Source of the DNA: Excoecaria cochinchinensis
Taxonomy: Eukaryota > Streptophyta > Magnoliopsida > Malpighiales > Euphorbiaceae
NCBI GenBank assembly: GCA_947683425.1
Contig: CANTUQ010000070.1
Span: 1,948,001-2,012,000, forward strand
Direction of reading: 5' to 3'
DNA: 64,000 nucleotides
Shown here one piece after another: positions 61,774 to 64,000 of the stretch. A program made the position numbers and the translations under genes. The notes below the pieces were generated by a model. It was not told where the DNA came from. It saw only the letters and a program-made list of their open reading frames with translations, and ran no database searches. Position 1 is the stretch's first letter. The number at the start of each line of letters is the position of its first letter.

Positions 61774-61817
<44 letters not shown>

Positions 61818-63016
61818 ATTCTGTCCTTACCATTATCATTGTATATCTATTTTATGCTTATTGATTGTTATATTATTATTTATTGTTAATATTATTACAC
61901 TGTGCATTCGCTCGATTAATCCTTTTAGAATTATTACTAATATTTTTGACGTTAATTTTTGTCTGAGATTTAACTTGAGTCGGGTTATCTGAGCATCCTT
62001 GCGACTCCCCAGATGGGTCGCGACGCGTGGAGGGTCACACCGATTTTGGTGAGATATTTCTCAACTCTTTCTTTATGTTGTGTTATGTGTTTGTTTGTAA
62101 AAATTTTATTCATGCACGCGTGTGATAAAAATTCATAAAAATATTTTTATAATTAAATTGGTTTCTTTTACTAATAAAATTGGGACCAATGTCCCTTATT
62201 TTAGCCCGATAAATAAAAATATCACCCTTAAAATGAAGAGTCAATTTTCTCCAAAAATAGGATCACTCATCCCCGTTTTCATCAAACAACCAAAACGGCT
62301 CTTCGAACCCTCTTCAAATAAACGCGAAGGAACCAATGTTCCTAAACCTTCAATAAGCGCAAAGGAACCAATGTTCCTAAAATAAATGCCCCGATTTATG
62401 TATGTCCTTTTATTTTGATCTTGTGTTAGTATTTTTAAATTCAAGTTCATTTCTTTTTGGGCCCTTGTAATTAATTTTGGGGCAATTTATTTATTTTTGG
62501 GGATTGTATTCCGTCTCATTTATATCTTTAGCTTCCTTTTATTGGGGTTGTATTCCGCCCCTATTTCTCTTGTAATTGTGTGCTTGTGTGTTTATCACTT
62601 TCATTTATCGCTTTCTTTATCGCTTTCATTTATTTCCTCTACGTGCTTTAATTGCACCTTTAACTTTAAATGCATTGATCGTGTGAGATGAGAGATATAA
62701 TTTTAAGAAGTTAAAAATCCATTTATAATTAACCAAAGCATAAATAAAAGGGAAGTTCCGAACACCAAATCTCTGGTCTAAACTGTTAGAGGTGAGAGAC
62801 TTTTCCTAATTTCTTGCAAATTGGGTGGCGACTCCAAATACCTCAAAGGTGCCTATAGGCGTCATTAGGCATCGTGGTTTTTCCTAATGTTCTATTAGGA
62901 GGGGTACACCTATGATGTCTTATGGTGCCCATGATCAAAAGACGCAAACCAATCCCTCGAATCCTAAAGGCGAATTCAATGGCAAGGGCCCTTGCTGTGT
63001 TCCGACGCGCGTCATA
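60388..63016 (+). repeat. 5' LTR of a second Tat-type element
   Basis: Begins TGTACATATCGGGTCCCGAG and ends CGCGCGTCATA directly before a primer-binding site; the terminal CA has become TA. It matches the solo LTR at 5914-9003 over its length (for example AAGATCAGGATTACCCGATG). A GC-rich block lies at about 60607-60760 and ATT microsatellites at about 61550-61815. The left target site could be CATAC (60383-60387); the other copy is off-window. Confidence 0.92.
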
Positions 63017-64000
63017 GTGGCAACTCCACTGGGGAGTAGTTTGAGACTTCACTTTGAAAGTGCTTTGGTTAAGATATATAATTGAGCTTTTAAAACTTAA
63101 AATTCTATCTCTTTTCAAAAATTTTCATTACATTCTAGAGCCTTAGACTTACGCTAGTTGGTCCCTATCTTACCCCGGTACGTTCCCGAAGCACGACCCT
63201 ACTTTCACTAATTGTAGGAAAGTGTTAAGGATAATCACCAGCCCAAGCCTCTTACCATTAAAAGTATATCAAATAGAGACCCGATCGATCATCATGCTCG
63301 TGATGAGTTAGACCCGTCGGCAGGGACCATGCTTGGGTAGACCTAAAATAATGCTACCTTGACCAAAGCCCATGTAATGGCAAATAGATACTTTCCCTAG
63401 GTGGTATGAACCGTAATATGATGCTTGTGATGTGAGCCATCACGTATTAAATAAAATCAAGCGGATTAAGTGGTCCTTTATCAAAGGCCTTCATGCCCCG
63501 ATAAGCCCACCTTAACTCGATTAAATTGTTCAAATACGTAATGGCCAAAACCCATACGAATGCACATTAGATTAAGACTGTTATGCTGCCGATTTTTCGC
63601 CGCGCACCATACGTCTCCGATGGGTTTCCTGTTAACCCTCGGATGAAGCCCACCTAGGGAAGAGACTTTATTGCCACGTGTGTGGGAGAAATAAGGTCGG
63701 AAGGGTCTATCTGCTTGCTTGTGGTTGGCTCTGATGCATTAACATGATCATGCATCTCTAATGTCATCCATGCATCATGCTGACCATTTTTGAGTTTTTC
63801 AGCCATCATAGATCCATTCAAGTGGTCAAGAAATTCTAGTGGAAGGTTGGTCAGAAACCCAGTGGTTGAGCCGATAAGGTTAGCATTGGCATCGGGTTCA
63901 AATTGGGACAGAAGCTCAGACTCTTGTTCAGAACAGTCTCCTAGATCAGTAATGGCAGACCTACTACAAGATTCGGGTGCTATAACAACACAAGACTTGG
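63017..64000 (+). mobile_element. Second Tat-type element: primer-binding site, leader and gag start (runs off window)
   Basis: A primer-binding site TGGCAACTCCACTGGGGA begins at 63018. The leader is about 0.9 kb, and the gag frame is open from 63784 through a conserved Met-Ala start at 63952 (MADLLQDSGAITTQDL to the window end). The leader aligns with 2865-3787 of the first element, including the TTTTTCAG site at 63795-63802. The right part of the element is outside the window. Confidence 0.88.

Noticed and set aside
60388..63016. Reading this LTR as a third solo LTR
   Set aside because: It is directly followed by a primer-binding site, leader and gag start, so it is the 5' LTR of an element continuing to the right.

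Overview
The window is nuclear DNA from a dicot-like flowering plant. It holds two conserved, intact-looking plant genes, a multi-exon MLH1 mismatch-repair gene and an intron-poor PRP28/DDX23-type DEAD-box helicase (RH21-like). Both sit in AT-rich intergenic DNA filled with nested transposable elements. I cannot name the species from the sequence.

Region 1 (1-22910) is one giant Ty3/gypsy retrotransposon of the Tat/Ogre type, about 23 kb, whose first ~92 bases lie left of the window. In order it has a 5' LTR (1-2845), a primer-binding site, gag and protease (3788-5913), a 3.1 kb solo LTR of a related family nested inside pol with a 5-bp duplication ACGGG (5914-9003), then the rest of pol (RT, RNase H, second RNase H, integrase; 9004-13257). 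A long extra section follows: an antisense spliceable ORF (13645-15062), a cluster of GC-rich hairpins followed by a TATA-like box (15770-15930), a sense Athila-ORF1-like ORF (17022-18848), AT-rich microsatellites, a minisatellite and the 3' LTR (20007-22910). The two LTRs are about 99% alike by eye, yet the internal ORFs carry several stops and frameshifts.

Region 2 (22911-30141) holds the tail of an older related retroelement with tandem repeats and a decayed LTR ending at 26484. That LTR truncates a PIF/Harbinger transposon relic on the minus strand (partial transposase plus its Myb/SANT-like partner gene).

Region 3 (30142-47946) is genic. MLH1 (+, 16 exons, a 741-residue model) and the RH21-like helicase (-, one 704-residue exon) face each other tail to tail with 2.4 kb between them.

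Region 4 (47947-60387) is a nest of repeats: four non-autonomous hAT-like elements with perfect 8-bp target duplications, a fifth truncated copy and a related one, a long-inverted-repeat element carrying a LINE fragment, a minus-strand Tat-type solo LTR with a 5-bp duplication GATGG, a CACTA-like relic and tandem duplications. Region 5 (60388-64000) is the 5' LTR, primer-binding site and gag start of a second Tat-type element running off the right edge.

The host genes act separately, in DNA repair and pre-mRNA splicing. Everything else is transposon-derived. The most unusual material is the extra-gene section of the giant element, where two divergent ORFs flank a hairpin/TATA cluster that resembles the element's own LTR promoter layout.
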